From positions 2,348,516 to 2,412,515 of the forward strand of contig NZ_BCUR01000004.1 of NCBI RefSeq assembly GCF_003569005.1: a stretch of DNA of 64,000 bases. The letters run 5' to 3'. The position numbers and the translations under genes were made by a program. Below, one piece after another: positions 41,970 to 50,962 of the stretch (positions are counted from its first letter, which is position 1; every line of letters starts with the position of its first letter). Under the pieces are notes generated by a model. It worked only from the letters and a program-made list of their open reading frames with translations, searched no databases and had not been told where the DNA came from. Source of the stretch: Vibrio superstes. GTDB lineage: Bacteria; Pseudomonadota; Gammaproteobacteria; Enterobacterales; Vibrionaceae.

Positions 41970-42230
41970 AGGTAACTTCACTTCTGATTAGTCGATGACT
42001 TGAGTCTAGCCTAAATTATTCTGCTGATTGGAAATGCAGGGATAATTGAGGGCGACGAATTATATACCTATTTAAGGCAGAGTAAAAATAAAACAACTCA
42101 CTTGTCTGTTCATTTAACTATCAGAAAATGAACTAAAGTTAGTGATATCGCAGGATTTTTAACTGCTAAAATTGACCATAACTCCTGCCTGAGTTACCTT
42201 TCCCAGATCCCAGCGTAGAAAAGAATGAAC

Positions 42231-42485
42231 ATGGCGACCAAAAAACCAGAGAATATGAGTTTTGAAGAGTCTCTCAAAGAGCTCGACAGCATAGTCAATC
42301 AGCTTGAACAAGGTGATCTCGAACTCGATTCTGCATTAAAGAATTTCGAACGTGGTATTGCACTGGCTCGCGCTGGTCAATCCAAGTTAGACCAAGCAGA
42401 ACAACGTGTTTCAATCTTGATGGAAAATCAGGTTGAAGCGACTCCTCAAGATTTCAAATTTGAATCTGGCAATGACCCATTTTAA
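42231..42485 (+). CDS. xseB: Exodeoxyribonuclease VII small subunit
   Basis: Small subunit of ExoVII, which degrades single-stranded DNA with XseA. 84 residues from the second ATG (MATKKPENMSFEESLKELD); the ATG two codons earlier is also possible. The helical family block INQLEQGDLELDSALKNFER-like stretch (here VNQLEQGDLELDSALKNFER) and GIALARAGQSKLDQAEQRV is clear. It overlaps ispA by 14 bases and leads the xseB-ispA-dxs operon. A weak promoter, TTGACC / TACCTT with 17-base spacing, lies about 30-60 bases upstream. Confidence 0.94.
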   Translation: MATKKPENMSFEESLKELDSIVNQLEQGDLELDSALKNFERGIALARAGQSKLDQAEQRVSILMENQVEATPQDFKFESGNDPF

Positions 42486-43365
42486 ACAGCAACTTGAAAG
42501 CTACCAGAAGCGCAATAACCAACAACTAGAGACCTGGTTAGACTCTTTACACTCTCAAGACAATAACCTGATTCAGGCAATGCGCTATGGGCTATTATTG
42601 GGTGGTAAGCGTGCTCGGCCTTTTCTTGTTTACGCGACTGGTTCAGTGTTTGGTTTAAGCGATGACTCTTTAGATACGCCGGCTTCGGCCATCGAATGCA
42701 TTCATGCTTATTCTCTAATTCATGATGACCTGCCTGCTATGGACGACGATGAATTACGTCGTGGTAAAGCGACATGCCATATTGAGTTTGATGAAGCGAC
42801 CGCTATTTTAGCCGGTGATGCTTTGCAGACTTTAGCCTTTAGCATCTTGGCTGAGGGCAAACTTGCCCCTCAAGCGGAAAGCTACCGTATAAAGATGGTA
42901 CAAAGCTTGGCAAGTGCCTCTGGAGCATCTGGGATGTGCCTTGGGCAATCCCTAGATTTAGAGGCAGAAAATCGTCAAGTCTCTCTAAACGAGCTAAAAC
43001 TGATTCATCGCAATAAAACAGGCGCGCTGATAAAATCGGCCATTCAGTTGGGTGCATTAGCCGCCGGTGAGCAAGGTATTGAGCAATTGCCTCGTCTTAA
43101 TGCCTTTGCAGAAACGATAGGTCTGGCTTTTCAAGTTCAGGATGACATTTTAGACATCACTAGCGATACACAAACGTTAGGCAAGCCTCAGGGCTCCGAC
43201 CTAGCGTTAAACAAATCGACCTACCCTTCGCTTCTCGGACTTGAGGGAGCGCAGGCAAAAGCCACACAGTTGTTAGAAAAAGCCTTGCTAGAGCTGGAAG
43301 GCATTCCTTACAACACTGACCTCCTAGAGCAGTTTGCTCGCTATGTGGTCGAAAGAAAGAACTAA
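42472..43365 (+). CDS. ispA: Farnesyl diphosphate synthase (geranyltranstransferase)
   Basis: Builds geranyl-PP and farnesyl-PP from IPP and DMAPP, the substrate for UppS and quinone side chains. The ATG at 42472 (inside the xseB end) gives MTHFKQQLESYQKRNNQQLE and 297 residues; the frame is open 13 codons earlier but that part is xseB in another frame. Both aspartate-rich motifs are present: LIHDDLPAMDDDELRRG and FQVQDDILDITSD. The residues before the first motif (SAIECIHAYS) fit short-chain synthases. dxs follows 26 bases later. Confidence 0.96.
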   Translation: MTHFKQQLESYQKRNNQQLETWLDSLHSQDNNLIQAMRYGLLLGGKRARPFLVYATGSVFGLSDDSLDTPASAIECIHAYSLIHDDLPAMDDDELRRGKATCHIEFDEATAILAGDALQTLAFSILAEGKLAPQAESYRIKMVQSLASASGASGMCLGQSLDLEAENRQVSLNELKLIHRNKTGALIKSAIQLGALAAGEQGIEQLPRLNAFAETIGLAFQVQDDILDITSDTQTLGKPQGSDLALNKSTYPSLLGLEGAQAKATQLLEKALLELEGIPYNTDLLEQFARYVVERKN

Positions 43366-43391
43366 TTACTCACTTATCAGCGCGAATACAT

Positions 43392-45257
43392 ATGACACTT
43401 GATATCTCGAAATACCCAACATTGGCATTGGCCAACACGCCTGATGAGTTGCGCTCTCTTCCTAAAGAGACGCTTCCAACACTTTGTGATGAACTGCGTA
43501 CTTACCTTCTCAACAGCGTAAGTCAATCCAGTGGCCACTTAGCTTCAGGTTTGGGTACGGTCGAGCTTACCGTTGCCCTGCACTACGTCTATCAAACCCC
43601 TTATGATCAACTTTTGTGGGACGTGGGACATCAGGCTTATCCACATAAAATCTTAACCGGTCGTCGTGAGCAAATGCCAACCATTCGTCAAAAAGACGGT
43701 TTGCATCCTTTCCCTTGGCGAGGTGAGAGCGAATATGACGTACTTTCGGTAGGACACTCTTCCACTTCTATCAGCGCTGCTCTTGGTATCGCCATTGGTG
43801 CGGAAAAAGAAGGCAAGAATCGTAAGGTTGTTAGCGTTATCGGTGATGGCGCTATCACTGCAGGCATGGCGTTTGAGGCGATGAATCATGCAGGTGACAT
43901 TCACCCAGACATGCTTGTAGTACTCAACGATAACGAGATGTCTATCTCTGAGAACGTGGGGGCACTGAACAACCACCTTGCTCAAGTGTTATCAGGCAGT
44001 CTGTATACCTCTATTCGCGAGGGCGGTAAGAAAGTCTTATCCGGCGTACCACCGATTAAAGAGTTAGTTCGTCGTACTGAAGAACACCTGAAAGGTATGG
44101 TTGTTCCTGGCACCATGTTTGAAGAGCTAGGGTTCAACTACATAGGCCCTGTTGATGGACACGATGTACTCGAGCTCGTTAAAACACTGAAGAACATGCG
44201 TCACCTTAAAGGGCCGCAGTTCCTGCACATCATGACCAAGAAGGGCAAGGGCTATGAGCCTGCTGAGAAAGACCCTATTGGCTATCATGGCGTTCCTAAG
44301 TTTGACCCGGCGACAAGCTCATTACCAAAGAGCAAGGGTGGCAAGCCAACCTTCTCTAAAGTCTTTGGCGACTTCCTTTGTGATATGGCAGCGCAAGACC
44401 CTAAGCTGATGGCAATCACGCCAGCTATGCGTGAAGGCTCTGGCATGGTGCGCTTCTCCAAAGAGTTTCCAAAGCAGTATTTTGATGTGGCAATAGCTGA
44501 ACAGCACGCTGTGACTTTAGCGACCGGTTTAGCTATCTCAGGTAACAAGCCTATTGTGGCGATCTACTCCACCTTCTTACAGCGTGGCTACGATCAGCTT
44601 ATACATGATGTCGCCATCATGAATCTGCCCGTGTTGTTCGCTATTGACCGTGCAGGACTTGTCGGCGCGGATGGTCAAACCCATCAGGGTGCCTTTGATC
44701 TCAGCTTTATGCGTTGCATCCCTAACATGATGATTATGGCACCAAGCGATGAAGACGAGTGTCGTCAGATGCTTTACACCGGCCATCAACATCAGGGGCC
44801 GGCCGCGGTTCGCTACCCAAGAGGCAGTGGCATTGGCGCTGAAATTCAGCAATCATTTACTGCCCTTGAGATTGGTAAAGGCCGAGTGGTTCGCAAGGGT
44901 AGCAAGGTTGCTATCTTGAGCTTTGGTACCTTCCTTGACAATGCACAGCAAGCTGCAGAGCAACTTGACACCACAGTGGCCGATATGCGCTTTGTTAAGC
45001 CTCTAGACGAAGCGTTAATACAGCAATTGGCCGCAGAGCACGATGTATTGGTGACGATCGAAGAGAACGTCATTGCGGGCGGTGCAGGTAGCGGTGTTGT
45101 GGAATACCTAATGTCGCAAAAAATCGCTAAACCCGTATTAAACCTAGGTCTTCCAGACCGATTTATTGCTCAAGGTACACAAGAAGAGATGCACGCTGAG
45201 CTAGAGCTCGATGCTAAAGGCATTCAGCGTCAGATTGAAGAGTATCTAGAAAAGTAG
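43392..45257 (+). CDS. dxs: 1-deoxy-D-xylulose-5-phosphate synthase
   Basis: First step of the MEP pathway: condenses pyruvate and glyceraldehyde 3-phosphate; thiamine-diphosphate enzyme, also feeding thiamine and pyridoxal. 621 residues. The N-terminal domain has HLASGLGTVELTVALHYVY and the ThDP motif SVIGDGAITAGMAFEAMNHA ending in VLNDNEMSIS. The central domain has the catalytic Glu in FDVAIAEQHAVTLATGLA. The C-terminal transketolase domain follows (KVAILSFGTFLDNAQQA). It ends the xseB-ispA-dxs operon and meets pgpA tail to tail. Confidence 0.98.
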   Translation: MTLDISKYPTLALANTPDELRSLPKETLPTLCDELRTYLLNSVSQSSGHLASGLGTVELTVALHYVYQTPYDQLLWDVGHQAYPHKILTGRREQMPTIRQKDGLHPFPWRGESEYDVLSVGHSSTSISAALGIAIGAEKEGKNRKVVSVIGDGAITAGMAFEAMNHAGDIHPDMLVVLNDNEMSISENVGALNNHLAQVLSGSLYTSIREGGKKVLSGVPPIKELVRRTEEHLKGMVVPGTMFEELGFNYIGPVDGHDVLELVKTLKNMRHLKGPQFLHIMTKKGKGYEPAEKDPIGYHGVPKFDPATSSLPKSKGGKPTFSKVFGDFLCDMAAQDPKLMAITPAMREGSGMVRFSKEFPKQYFDVAIAEQHAVTLATGLAISGNKPIVAIYSTFLQRGYDQLIHDVAIMNLPVLFAIDRAGLVGADGQTHQGAFDLSFMRCIPNMMIMAPSDEDECRQMLYTGHQHQGPAAVRYPRGSGIGAEIQQSFTALEIGKGRVVRKGSKVAILSFGTFLDNAQQAAEQLDTTVADMRFVKPLDEALIQQLAAEHDVLVTIEENVIAGGAGSGVVEYLMSQKIAKPVLNLGLPDRFIAQGTQEEMHAELELDAKGIQRQIEEYLEK

Positions 45258-45275
45258 AGCGTTGCTATGGCTCTT

Positions 45276-45311
45276 TGGTCCTATGGAAATACCCACAGGG
45301 CCATAGGGCCA
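45276..45311 (+). terminator. Hairpin between dxs and pgpA stops
   Basis: TGGTCCTATGG and CCATAGGGCCA pair (one G-T) across a 14-base loop in the 65-base convergent gap. No T-run follows, so it may be a weak bidirectional terminator or a 3' end protector. Confidence 0.4.
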
Positions 45312-45322
45312 CAGAACCACCG

Positions 45323-45826
45323 TTAAACCCAGCCCAAACCCCAGCCAAGTAACGCCAAGCACAATCCAGCCATCACACCGGCTAGGATGTCATCAATCAT
45401 AATACCGAAGCCACCGTGGACATGTTTGTCTAGGTAGCTAATTGGCCATGGTTTTACCATGTCGAAGAAGCGGAATAATACAAAGCCAGCGATGAGCCAG
45501 CGCCACTCATTGGCCGGAATACTCAATAGTGGAACCACTAGCATGGTAATCCAAAATCCTGCAAATTCATCCCATACGATAGAGCCGTGATCATGAACGC
45601 CCATATCCTTGGAAGTCACATCACAAATCTTGATGCCGATAATGCAGCTGAGTAATACAACCACCGCATACGCCCCCAATGGCAACTGCACTAAGGCTAA
45701 GTAGAGCGGAATAGAGGCCAAGGTGCCCATAGTGCCAGGGATGATCGGTGAGAGCCCACTACCAAAACCTGTTGCTAATAGATGCCATGGGTTGTCTAAC
45801 GAAATCTTATCAAGGGGATTGCTCAT
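45323..45826 (-). CDS. pgpA: Phosphatidylglycerophosphatase A
   Basis: Inner-membrane enzyme that dephosphorylates phosphatidylglycerol phosphate to phosphatidylglycerol. 167 residues with the PgpA family pattern: NPWHLLATGFGSGLSPIIPG, the acidic motif SIVWDEFAGFWITML, FVLFRFFDMVKPWPI, and GGFGIMIDDILAGVMAG at the end. Three to four hydrophobic helices. It follows thiL by 32 bases, the usual nusB-thiL-pgpA order. Confidence 0.95.
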   Translation of the reverse strand: MSNPLDKISLDNPWHLLATGFGSGLSPIIPGTMGTLASIPLYLALVQLPLGAYAVVVLLSCIIGIKICDVTSKDMGVHDHGSIVWDEFAGFWITMLVVPLLSIPANEWRWLIAGFVLFRFFDMVKPWPISYLDKHVHGGFGIMIDDILAGVMAGLCLALLGWGLGWV

Positions 45827-45858
45827 TGAGTGTCTCTAAGTCGTTATAGTCAATAGAT

Positions 45859-46827
45859 TCAAGCACGAAAGTGGTCAAAACCGGCCACATTCTCTTGTAA
45901 GGCTTTGTTATTACGAAACAGTTTCAAGGTTTGAGAATCAGTGATCTCTCCAACCTCAGTGACCTGAACGCCTTCATTTTTCGCAGCCAGACGCACTGAC
46001 TCTATCAGATGTTGTGGCACGGTAAAACAAAGCTCGTACTCTTCACCGCTTTTTAATGCATAGCTCTGAGCAGTTTGCTTACTCTCGCAAAACTTAACCA
46101 GTTCTTGAGAGACAGGGAGCTTATCGCAATGTAAATCAGCACCGACATTAGAGCGCTCCATGATGTGCTTTATATCCGAAATCAAGCCATCTGAGATATC
46201 GATGCAGCTACTCGCTTTACCCCTTAGGAGCATACCCAAGCTCGCTCTAGAGCTTGCGCAGTAATGGCGTCGTTCAAGCTCCGAGGCATTGGGGAGAAGG
46301 CGTTTGTCTTCATCAAGTATCACCTCAAGGCCAGCATGACTATCACCAAGAGATCCGCTGACAAAGACCTTATCGCCAACCTTCGCACCTGAGCGCAAAA
46401 GCGCCTGCTTATCAGGAACAAAACCATGAATGGTGAGCGTAATACTCAGTGGACCCCGCGTGGTATCTCCACCAATCAATTGAAGATTATGGCTATCCGC
46501 AAGACTGAAGAATCCTTCACAAAACCCTTCAAGCCATTGTTCATCAGGCTCAGGCAGTGAGATTGCCATGGAGACCCAAGCAGGCTCTGCCCCCATAGCA
46601 GCCAAATCGCTGATGTTGGAGGCGAGCGCCTTATGCCCTACCCACTTAGGATTGGCATTTTCAAGAAAGTGAGTACCAGCAACTAAGGAGTCAGTACTGA
46701 CAGCAATCTGAGTATCAGGAGGGGAAACCAGCAGTGCGCAGTCATCGCCTTGAGATAATTCAACATCACTTCGTTTTAGCTTCTGTTTAGCAAAGTACTT
46801 GCTAATCAGCTCAAACTCTCCTGCCAC
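45859..46827 (-). CDS. thiL: Thiamine-monophosphate kinase
   Basis: Phosphorylates thiamine monophosphate to the active cofactor. The start is best set at the GTG at 46825-46827: it has AAGGGA six bases before and gives MAGEFELISKYF, matching the E. coli start, with 322 residues. The GTG two codons earlier touches the ribosome site. Motifs are LSQGDDCALL, VSTDSLVAGTHF, the conserved ALASNISDLAAMGAEP, and the C-terminal SGEEYELCFT. It lies downstream of a terminator after nusB, so some separate expression is likely. Confidence 0.94.
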   Translation of the reverse strand: MAGEFELISKYFAKQKLKRSDVELSQGDDCALLVSPPDTQIAVSTDSLVAGTHFLENANPKWVGHKALASNISDLAAMGAEPAWVSMAISLPEPDEQWLEGFCEGFFSLADSHNLQLIGGDTTRGPLSITLTIHGFVPDKQALLRSGAKVGDKVFVSGSLGDSHAGLEVILDEDKRLLPNASELERRHYCASSRASLGMLLRGKASSCIDISDGLISDIKHIMERSNVGADLHCDKLPVSQELVKFCESKQTAQSYALKSGEEYELCFTVPQHLIESVRLAAKNEGVQVTEVGEITDSQTLKLFRNNKALQENVAGFDHFRA

Positions 46828-46859
46828 ACTCACTCCCTTTCATTCACTTAATCAACACA

Positions 46860-46888
46860 TACAAAAAAGGTCAGCAGATGCTGACCTT
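46860..46888 (-). terminator. Intrinsic terminator after nusB
   Basis: Minus-strand AAGGTCAG/CTGACCTT stem with a six-base loop followed by six T residues, between nusB and thiL. Confidence 0.8.
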
Positions 46889-46924
46889 TATAACTATATG
46901 ATTTTCAACAATCGGTTTCGACTA

Positions 46925-47395
46925 TTATTTGTTTTTACGAAGTGATGGTGCTGCTTTATCAAGCACACCGTTAACGAACTTGTAGCTGTCTTCTGCAGCA
47001 AACACTTTCGCTAATTCAATCGCCTCGTTGATAACAACTTTATGAGGAACGTCTTCACGACGCGTCATCTCATAAATCGCTAGACGAAGTAGAGCCAGTT
47101 CCATCATGTCTAAGTCCTGCATAGGACGAGAAAGGAATGGACGTAGCTTGCTGTCGAGCTCTTGGTGAGACAGTGCAACACCAGTCAACAGGTCACGGAA
47201 GTATGCTACATCTGTCTCTTGTTCATTTAACGCTGGCTCGTCAGCATGGGTGTCTTCTTCACCATACTTTCCAGCGGACAAAAACTGTTCTTCTACAGTT
47301 GCGATATTCTCTTTAGTGATCTGCCAAGAATATATAGCTTGTAGAGCAAATTGACGTGCATTACGACGTGCGGCTGGTTTCACACTGGCCCCCAT
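46925..47395 (-). CDS. nusB: Transcription antitermination protein NusB
   Basis: Binds boxA RNA with S10 in rRNA antitermination. 156 residues, all helical, with RNARQFALQAIYSWQITKEN at the start and the C-terminal VVINEAIELAKVFAAEDSYK, FVNGVLDKAAP signatures. The ATG overlaps the ribH stop as TAATG, so it is coupled to the riboflavin operon, as in E. coli. An insertion of about 12 acidic residues (KYGEEDTHADEPALNEQETD) lies in the first third. Confidence 0.97.
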   Translation of the reverse strand: MGASVKPAARRNARQFALQAIYSWQITKENIATVEEQFLSAGKYGEEDTHADEPALNEQETDVAYFRDLLTGVALSHQELDSKLRPFLSRPMQDLDMMELALLRLAIYEMTRREDVPHKVVINEAIELAKVFAAEDSYKFVNGVLDKAAPSLRKNK

Positions 47396-47865
47396 TAGGA
47401 ATCGATTTCAGAAAGAACGTTGATCATCTCTAGCGCGCTCAGTGCAGCCTCTGCACCTTTGTTACCAGCCTTGGTTCCAGCGCGCTCGATAGCTTGATCT
47501 ATGGTATCAACAGTCAAAACACCAAATGCTACTGGTAAGCTGTACTCCAGTGACACTTGTGCTAGACCTTTATTACACTCACTACAAACATAGTCGAAGT
47601 GTGGCGTTCCGCCACGAATTACCGTACCTAGAGAAACGATAGCATCGTATTTCTCTGTACGAGCAACACGTTGAGCAACAAGTGGTAATTCTACCGCACC
47701 TGGACAACGCACTACTGTAATATTCTCTTCTGCAACCTGTCCATGTCGCTTCAAGGTATCGATAGCACCAGACAACAAGCTTTCATTAATGAAGCTGTTA
47801 AAACGCGAAATTACTATAGCAATTTTTGCATTGGGTGCTGGAAATCCACCTTCGATGACTTTCAT
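47395..47865 (-). CDS. ribH: 6,7-dimethyl-8-ribityllumazine synthase
   Basis: Condenses the pyrimidine intermediate with 3,4-dihydroxybutanone phosphate, the penultimate riboflavin step; forms 60-mer shells in relatives. 156 residues with AIVISRFNSFINESLLSGAI, VRCPGAVELPLVAQ, and the catalytic area SLGTVIRGGTPHFDYVCSEC (His in GGTPHFD), then PVAFGVLTVDTIDQAIERAG. Called ribE in E. coli. A 138-base gap with a weak GGGTC/GACCC hairpin separates it from ribB. Confidence 0.97.
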   Translation of the reverse strand: MKVIEGGFPAPNAKIAIVISRFNSFINESLLSGAIDTLKRHGQVAEENITVVRCPGAVELPLVAQRVARTEKYDAIVSLGTVIRGGTPHFDYVCSECNKGLAQVSLEYSLPVAFGVLTVDTIDQAIERAGTKAGNKGAEAALSALEMINVLSEIDS

Positions 47866-48003
47866 AAGTTTTCCTTCAACTATCTCATGAGCGAGAATCG
47901 CCGGATTCTAGCACAATAATGTGACTAGGATCTAATATCATTTCAGCTAATTCTCGAGTTATTGGTTAAACGGGTCAAAACAGCGACCCATCCATATTCA
48001 TTG

Positions 48004-49113
48004 TTATTCACACACGTATTCTACAACGTCCAGACCAAAGCCTGACAGAGAGTGGTAACGTTTGTTACTTGATGACATCAGCTTCATCTTGCTTACGCCC
48101 ATATCAGCCAAGATTTGTGAGCCTACACCTACGCGACGTGATGTGCCCTGTTTCTTAGCCATAGTAGGCGCTTCACCTTTGTCTTGCTGTTCAAATGCTT
48201 TCAGCTTGTGGATGAGCTGCTCATTTGTTTCCTCGTGACCAAGAACAACAAGAACACCGCCCTCTTCTCCAATGCGTTTCATCGCTTTGTCGAGAGACCA
48301 ACTGCGATCAGAATCGCGGTTAGAGTGCAGTAAATCCGTAAAGGTGTCTTGTAAGTGAACACGCACTAGACAGGGTTCTTCAGAAACCTCGCCTTTGCGA
48401 AGCGCGTAGTGAACTTGATTGTCAATGGTGTCACGGAACGTCACCATATCAAAGTCACCGAACTCAGTTGGCATTTTGCATTCCGCTACGCGCTCAATCG
48501 TTGTTTCGGTATTGTTGCGGTACTCAATCAGATCAGCAATCGTACCTAGTTTAACGTCATGCTTTTCAGCGAAGATCTCAAGATCAGGGCGACGTGCCAT
48601 CTCACCGTCGTCTTTTAGTATCTCGACGATAACCGATGCAGGCTCACAACCCGCTAGGCGTGCTAAATCACAGCCAGCCTCAGTGTGTCCAGCACGTGTT
48701 AGTACACCACCATCTTGCGCAGATAGAGGGAAAATGTGTCCTGGTTGTACTAAGTCAGCAGCCTTTGCATCAGCCGCGACTGCCGCTTGTACCGTCACAG
48801 CGCGGTCAGCAGCAGAAATACCTGTAGTCACACCTTCAGCAGCTTCAATTGAAACGGTAAACGCCGTTGAGTACTGAGCATTGTTATCTTGCACCATAGG
48901 AGGAAGACCAAGACGCGCACAGCGCTCTTGAGTCATGGTCAGACAGATAAGACCGCGTCCGTAGGTTGCCATGAAGTTGATGGCTTCAGGAGTAATATGT
49001 TCCGCAGCCATGATAAGATCGCCTTCGTTTTCGCGGTCTTCATCATCCATTAGGATAACCATCTTACCTAAGCGAATATCTTCAATAATTTCTTGCGGTG
49101 AGCTGATAGGCAT
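48004..49113 (-). CDS. ribB: 3,4-dihydroxy-2-butanone-4-phosphate synthase with inactive GTP cyclohydrolase II-like domain
   Basis: Makes the four-carbon riboflavin precursor from ribulose 5-phosphate. Residues about 1-205 are a complete RibB domain: VILMDDEDRENEGDLIMAAE (acidic metal loop), MTQERCARLGLPPM, and HTEAGCDLARLAGCEPASVI. Residues about 206-369 follow the RibA outline (VRVHLQDTFTDLLHSNRDSD, LVVLGHEETNEQLI) but lack the three zinc cysteines of the SECLTGDxxGSxRCDCG motif, so GTP cyclohydrolase activity is not expected. This is the RibBX type of fusion known in gammaproteobacteria. A separate RibA should exist elsewhere. Confidence 0.93.
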   Translation of the reverse strand: MPISSPQEIIEDIRLGKMVILMDDEDRENEGDLIMAAEHITPEAINFMATYGRGLICLTMTQERCARLGLPPMVQDNNAQYSTAFTVSIEAAEGVTTGISAADRAVTVQAAVAADAKAADLVQPGHIFPLSAQDGGVLTRAGHTEAGCDLARLAGCEPASVIVEILKDDGEMARRPDLEIFAEKHDVKLGTIADLIEYRNNTETTIERVAECKMPTEFGDFDMVTFRDTIDNQVHYALRKGEVSEEPCLVRVHLQDTFTDLLHSNRDSDRSWSLDKAMKRIGEEGGVLVVLGHEETNEQLIHKLKAFEQQDKGEAPTMAKKQGTSRRVGVGSQILADMGVSKMKLMSSSNKRYHSLSGFGLDVVEYVCE

Positions 49114-49158
49114 TTTTTCTTTCCTAGTTAAGTGTCTGTCGCACGCGTATAGAAACGA

Positions 49159-49815
49159 CTATGCAAAGCCGTTTTGTTGTAAAAATTCCATCGTTATAGT
49201 AGAGGAACCTTGTTGCTGATTCGAGCCCATACCAAGCAATCGCTCCATATAGCGAGCAAGGACATCGACCTCAAGATTGACTCTTCTGCCAACCTCAAAT
49301 TCATCAATAATGGTTTGTTCTGACGTGTGTGGCACGATAGTAAGTTTAAAACCATTCTTACGTAAATCATTCACCGTTAGGCTAATACCATCGACGGTAA
49401 TAGAGCCTTTCTGAGCGACATAGCGCTCAAGACCTGAAGGCATTTCAACCCAGTATTCTACTGCGCGACCCACAGGAATGCGTTCAACTATAGTACCCAC
49501 GCCATCCACGTGCCCTGAGACAATGTGGCCACCAAAGCGAGTGGTAGGTAGCATGGCTTTTTCTAGGTTTACTCTGTCGCCCACCTGATATTGACTAAAG
49601 CCTGTTTTCGTCAACGTTTCTACAGATAAGTCTGCGGTGAACGAACGATTATCAAATCGTACAACCGTCAAACAAATACCATTGGTGGCAATACTGTCAC
49701 CCAATTTGACATCAGACATGTCCAGGTTTCCGGTTTCCACCGTGATTGAGATGTCTTCGCCCTGATTTGTAATGCTAGAGAGCGTGCCAACGGCTTCAAC
49801 AATACCGGTAAACAT
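49159..49815 (-). CDS. ribE: Riboflavin synthase alpha chain
   Basis: Dismutates two lumazines to riboflavin. The ATG at 49813-49815 has AGGA at good spacing and gives the invariant start MFTGIVEAVGTL and 218 residues; the open codons before it belong to the intergenic gap and the ribD tail. Two lumazine-binding repeats are seen: LGDSIATNGICLTVV in the first and KGSITVDGISLTVNDL in the second, plus RFGGHIVSGHVDGVGTI between. Called ribC in E. coli. It lies between ribD (13-base gap) and ribB (45-base gap). Confidence 0.96.
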   Translation of the reverse strand: MFTGIVEAVGTLSSITNQGEDISITVETGNLDMSDVKLGDSIATNGICLTVVRFDNRSFTADLSVETLTKTGFSQYQVGDRVNLEKAMLPTTRFGGHIVSGHVDGVGTIVERIPVGRAVEYWVEMPSGLERYVAQKGSITVDGISLTVNDLRKNGFKLTIVPHTSEQTIIDEFEVGRRVNLEVDVLARYMERLLGMGSNQQQGSSTITMEFLQQNGFA

Positions 49816-49828
49816 AGTAATTCCTACT

Positions 49829-50926
49829 CTATTTTGATGTTTTGAACGTAGCAACCAATTTAATATCCGGCCCTACTTGGGTGAGTTGTTCAATGTTCAG
49901 ATCAATGGTTTGGTCCATGCTGGTTAAACCCAATAGGTTAATCAAGCCACGACCATCGGTTCCCATGATCTTTGGTGCCAAATAGACAACAAGCTCATCG
50001 ACTAGCTGCTGTTCTATGAAACTAGCAGCGAGTGTCGCTCCAGCTTCCACCCAGATGTGGTTTATATTGTGCTCACGAGCAAGCTTTGCAAGTAGCTCGG
50101 GTAAATCAATGTGCTTTTGTTGGCTATTTTTTTGCTCAGAAATCACCAACACATTGCCTTCTGTATGAAACAGGCGCAGTTCTTGAGTGAGTTCTGGGGT
50201 CATGTTTTGCTGACGATCTAAGATAACACGCAGCGGCTGTCTAACCTCACCCTCTGGATACAAGGACTGGATTTCATCTGGCAGTTCGGCAAAGCGCACG
50301 TTCAAAGAGGCATTATCATCAATCACTGTTTTTGAGCTAGAGAGAATCGCGCCCGATTGTGCGCGATAAAGCTGAACGTCTGCACGCGCTTGGCTACTGG
50401 TTATCCACTGGCTTTGACCATTACTAAGAGCTGTTTTGCCGTCTAGGCTAGCTGCCATTTTGAGTTGAACCCACGGCAAACCTGTGCGCATTTTTTTCAA
50501 AAATGGACGGTTGATTCGTTCCGCTTCAGATTCCAGTAGACCTACCTGAACCTCTATACCCGCCTCTTGTAGCATGGCGATACCATTGCCAGAGACTTGC
50601 GGATTCGGGTCTTGCATCGCGCAGATAACACGGGAAACCCCCGCCTTAATCAGTCCTTCAGCACAAGGGGGCGTGCGCCCATAATGAGAGCAAGGCTCCA
50701 GTGTTACATAGGCTGTTGCACCTATGGCCTTTTCACCTGCCATACGCAACGCATGCACTTCCGCATGCGGGCCACCCGCACGAATATGATAGCCGTGGCC
50801 AACAATAGTTTCGCCTTGAGTAATGACACACCCAACATTGGGGTTTGGGTGTGTGGTAAAGCGGCCTTTTTCAGCCAACTTTATCGCTTTCGCCATCATC
50901 TGATGGTCAAATACAGAAAAACTCAT
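49829..50926 (-). CDS. ribD: Bifunctional diaminohydroxyphosphoribosylaminopyrimidine deaminase / 5-amino-6-(5-phosphoribosylamino)uracil reductase
   Basis: Catalyses the second and third riboflavin steps. 365 residues. The deaminase half (about 1-145) has the zinc site GPHAEVHALRMAG and TLEPCSHYGRTPPCAEGL. The reductase half (about 146-365, dihydrofolate-reductase-like) has WVQLKMAASLDGKTALSNGQ, SQWITS and the late HIWVEAGATLAASFIEQ. It follows nrdR by 36 bases in the classic nrdR-ribD-ribE-ribB-ribH-nusB order. Confidence 0.97.
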   Translation of the reverse strand: MSFSVFDHQMMAKAIKLAEKGRFTTHPNPNVGCVITQGETIVGHGYHIRAGGPHAEVHALRMAGEKAIGATAYVTLEPCSHYGRTPPCAEGLIKAGVSRVICAMQDPNPQVSGNGIAMLQEAGIEVQVGLLESEAERINRPFLKKMRTGLPWVQLKMAASLDGKTALSNGQSQWITSSQARADVQLYRAQSGAILSSSKTVIDDNASLNVRFAELPDEIQSLYPEGEVRQPLRVILDRQQNMTPELTQELRLFHTEGNVLVISEQKNSQQKHIDLPELLAKLAREHNINHIWVEAGATLAASFIEQQLVDELVVYLAPKIMGTDGRGLINLLGLTSMDQTIDLNIEQLTQVGPDIKLVATFKTSK

Positions 50927-50962
50927 TTATGACTCTTTGAGGTTGAAAATCTATTCTAAGAG

